Below are positions 6,104-6,869 of a stretch of 6,869 bases of DNA, in pieces. The DNA comes from Candidatus Cloacimonas sp. SDB. Its GTDB lineage: Bacteria > Cloacimonadota > Cloacimonadia > Cloacimonadales > TCS61. The notes under the pieces are model-generated. The model saw nothing but the letters and a program-made list of their open reading frames with translations, searched no databases and was not told the origin of the DNA. The stretch is from contig LKUH01000517.1 in assembly GCA_001412425.1 (NCBI GenBank), positions 1 through 6,869 of the forward strand, read 5' to 3'. Position numbers and translations under genes: made by a program. Numbering within the stretch: position 1 is the first letter of the stretch; each line of letters begins with the position of its first letter.

Positions 6104-6535
6104 TTATTCTACTTTTAAAATCTCTTTAATCATTTTTGTGTATTCATCTTGAGGTAAAGCCCCGCTCGACATCTGGGGTTTACCTTCTTTGGGAATAAAT
6201 AATATCGCCGGTATACTTCGAATTCCAAACATTCCAGCCAACTCTCTCTGATCTTCAGTATCAATTTTATATACTGCAATTTTCCCTTCATATTCCTGGG
6301 AAAGTTCTACCATAATTGGTGCTACAATTTGACAGGGACCGCACCAATCAGCATAGAAATCAATAATTGCAGGCAATTCTCCCTTATATTTCCATTCCTG
6401 AGAATTTTCATAATCAAATATTTTTTCTTTGAAAGTTTGCAGATTCAAGTGTTCCAGTTCAATTTCTTTTTGCGAAGCAAAACTGTAATAAACCAGAACT
6501 GCCAGGACCATGATCATCAATATCTTTTTCAACAT
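6104..6535 (-). CDS. Thioredoxin, exported (signal peptide or membrane anchor)
   Basis: A 143-residue thioredoxin. The N-terminus MLKK followed by a hydrophobic stretch at about 5-19 (ILMIMVLAVLVYYSF) and a plausible signal-peptidase site after Ala20 (SFA/SQ) predicts export to the periplasm or cell surface; an uncleaved anchor is possible. The mature domain has WCGPC at 64-68 (DFYADWCGPCQ) and cis-Pro109 in IRSIPA. It aligns along its length with the cytosolic thioredoxin at 26-379, about 68 of 115 positions identical by hand count, so the two are paralogues sent to different compartments. The ATG lies one base after the glutaredoxin stop, and its Shine-Dalgarno (AGGAG) is written in the last two glutaredoxin codons, so expression is coupled. 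A reductant for the exported form (DsbD/CcdA type) is not in the window. It converges with the acetyl-CoA synthetase gene, leaving 43 bases in which no terminator hairpin is obvious. Confidence 0.94.
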   Translation of the reverse strand: MLKKILMIMVLAVLVYYSFASQKEIELEHLNLQTFKEKIFDYENSQEWKYKGELPAIIDFYADWCGPCQIVAPIMVELSQEYEGKIAVYKIDTEDQRELAGMFGIRSIPAILFIPKEGKPQMSSGALPQDEYTKMIKEILKVE

Positions 6536-6536
6536 T

Positions 6537-6776
6537 TTATCTCCTGATTTCCAATAATCTGTCTATCTTAATTTTATCAAAACCAACTATCGGTTGATTA
6601 TTAACCCACATCTGAGGTACCCCCTGCTGCCTTGTTTTTCTGAACATATCCTGAGCAGCTTTCGCATCACGAGAAATATCAACATCAGTAAACCTGATAT
6701 TGTTTTCTTTCAGATAACTTTTTAGTTTCCTGCACCAGGAACACGTAGGAGTGCTAAATACAATAACCTTCGGCAT
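6537..6776 (-). CDS. Small glutaredoxin-like protein (YruB/NrdH-like)
   Basis: A 79-residue thioredoxin-fold redox protein resembling the short glutaredoxin-like proteins of the YruB/NrdH type. The active site is Cys12-Ser-Trp-Cys15 in STPTCSWCRK. The cis-proline is Pro54 in QGVPQMWV, followed by the PIVGFD turn (62-67) that contacts the substrate or glutathione in relatives. In these families the protein reduces disulfides or ribonucleotide reductase and may be served by thioredoxin reductase in place of glutathione. The partner here is unknown. The tryptophan between the active-site cysteines is less common than the CPYC or CPWC forms. The ATG at 6776 has a GAGG Shine-Dalgarno 7 bases away and a good promoter upstream. 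It is the first gene of a two-gene operon with the exported thioredoxin. Family call is secure; the exact subfamily is tentative. Confidence 0.92.
   Translation of the reverse strand: MPKVIVFSTPTCSWCRKLKSYLKENNIRFTDVDISRDAKAAQDMFRKTRQQGVPQMWVNNQPIVGFDKIKIDRLLEIRR
6540..6545 (-). promoter_or_regulatory. Ribosome binding site of the exported thioredoxin, inside the glutaredoxin gene
   Basis: The minus-strand sequence AGG AGA TAA A ATG ends the glutaredoxin with two arginine codons that also form the Shine-Dalgarno AGGAG, 5 bases from the thioredoxin ATG. The site fixes the thioredoxin start at 6535 and makes the two genes translationally linked. Confidence 0.75.
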
Positions 6777-6808
6777 TTTTTTACCTCACTTAACTTTTAT
6801 ATTTATTA

Positions 6809-6836
6809 AATATACTTTAATATTACATAATGTCAA
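6809..6836 (-). promoter_or_regulatory. Sigma70-type promoter of the glutaredoxin-thioredoxin operon
   Basis: Minus-strand TTGACA (6831-6836, perfect) is followed by a 16-base spacer and TATATT (6809-6814, 5 of 6), about 32 bases before the glutaredoxin ATG. The -35 belongs to TATTTGACAT (6830-6839 on the plus strand as ATGTCAAATA), identical to the block in the cytosolic thioredoxin promoter, and the spacer and -10 are also the same in form. The -35 lies in an imperfect inverted repeat, TTGACATTATGTAA. Confidence 0.6.
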
Positions 6837-6869
6837 ATACTTTTACCATGTAATTAGTTTTCCCGAGTT

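Noticed and set aside
6329..6547. 72-codon plus-strand frame opposite the exported thioredoxin
   Set aside because: It overlaps the thioredoxin active-site region on the other strand and shows no ribosome binding site or known motif.

Overview
This AT-rich window (roughly one third G+C by eye) holds seven genes packed with little spare sequence. They read as redox, iron-sulfur and acetyl-CoA/acetate functions of an anaerobic or microaerophilic bacterium. The thioredoxin sequences (FYADWCGPC preceded by an aromatic/acidic N-terminal extension), the NDP-forming acyl-CoA synthetase and the low G+C would fit the FCB group, for example Cloacimonadota or relatives. This is inference from style only. 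The best promoters are ordinary TTGACA/TATAAT-like elements rather than the TTTG/TAnnTTTG type of Bacteroidota, which argues mildly against Bacteroidota proper. No mobile element, RNA gene or CRISPR array was seen.

Layout. Positions 26-379 (minus) encode a cytosolic thioredoxin. It is divergent from a two-gene plus-strand operon at 555-2173: a ferritin-like/rubrerythrin-family diiron protein whose stop codon overlaps by one base the start of a class-I (NifS-type) cysteine desulfurase. A 224-base spacer follows, with a perfect 14-bp palindrome and a weak promoter. Next comes a second plus-strand operon at 2398-6060: a class-II/AcuC-type zinc deacetylase of the histone deacetylase superfamily, then, 18 bases on, an 893-residue fusion of NDP-forming acetyl-CoA synthetase (CoA-binding, ligase and ATP-grasp modules) with a C-terminal GNAT acetyltransferase. 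Converging on this from the right is a minus-strand pair: a small glutaredoxin (6537-6776) and, one base later, a signal-peptide-bearing thioredoxin (6104-6535).

How they may work together. The deacetylase/acetyltransferase-synthetase pair looks like a self-contained reversible lysine-acetylation module attached to the enzyme that interconverts acetyl-CoA and acetate. It combines a Pat-like architecture with an AcuC-like eraser. The synthetase half keeps both of the phosphate-carrying histidines expected of a working enzyme, so it may be catalytic and not merely a sensor. The ferritin-like protein and desulfurase could couple iron handling to sulfur mobilisation. The two thioredoxins are paralogues (about 59% identical by hand count), one cytosolic and one exported. 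Both are preceded by a promoter sharing an identical 10-bp -35 block (TATTTGACAT) and the same 16-base spacing to TATATT, which suggests common expression.
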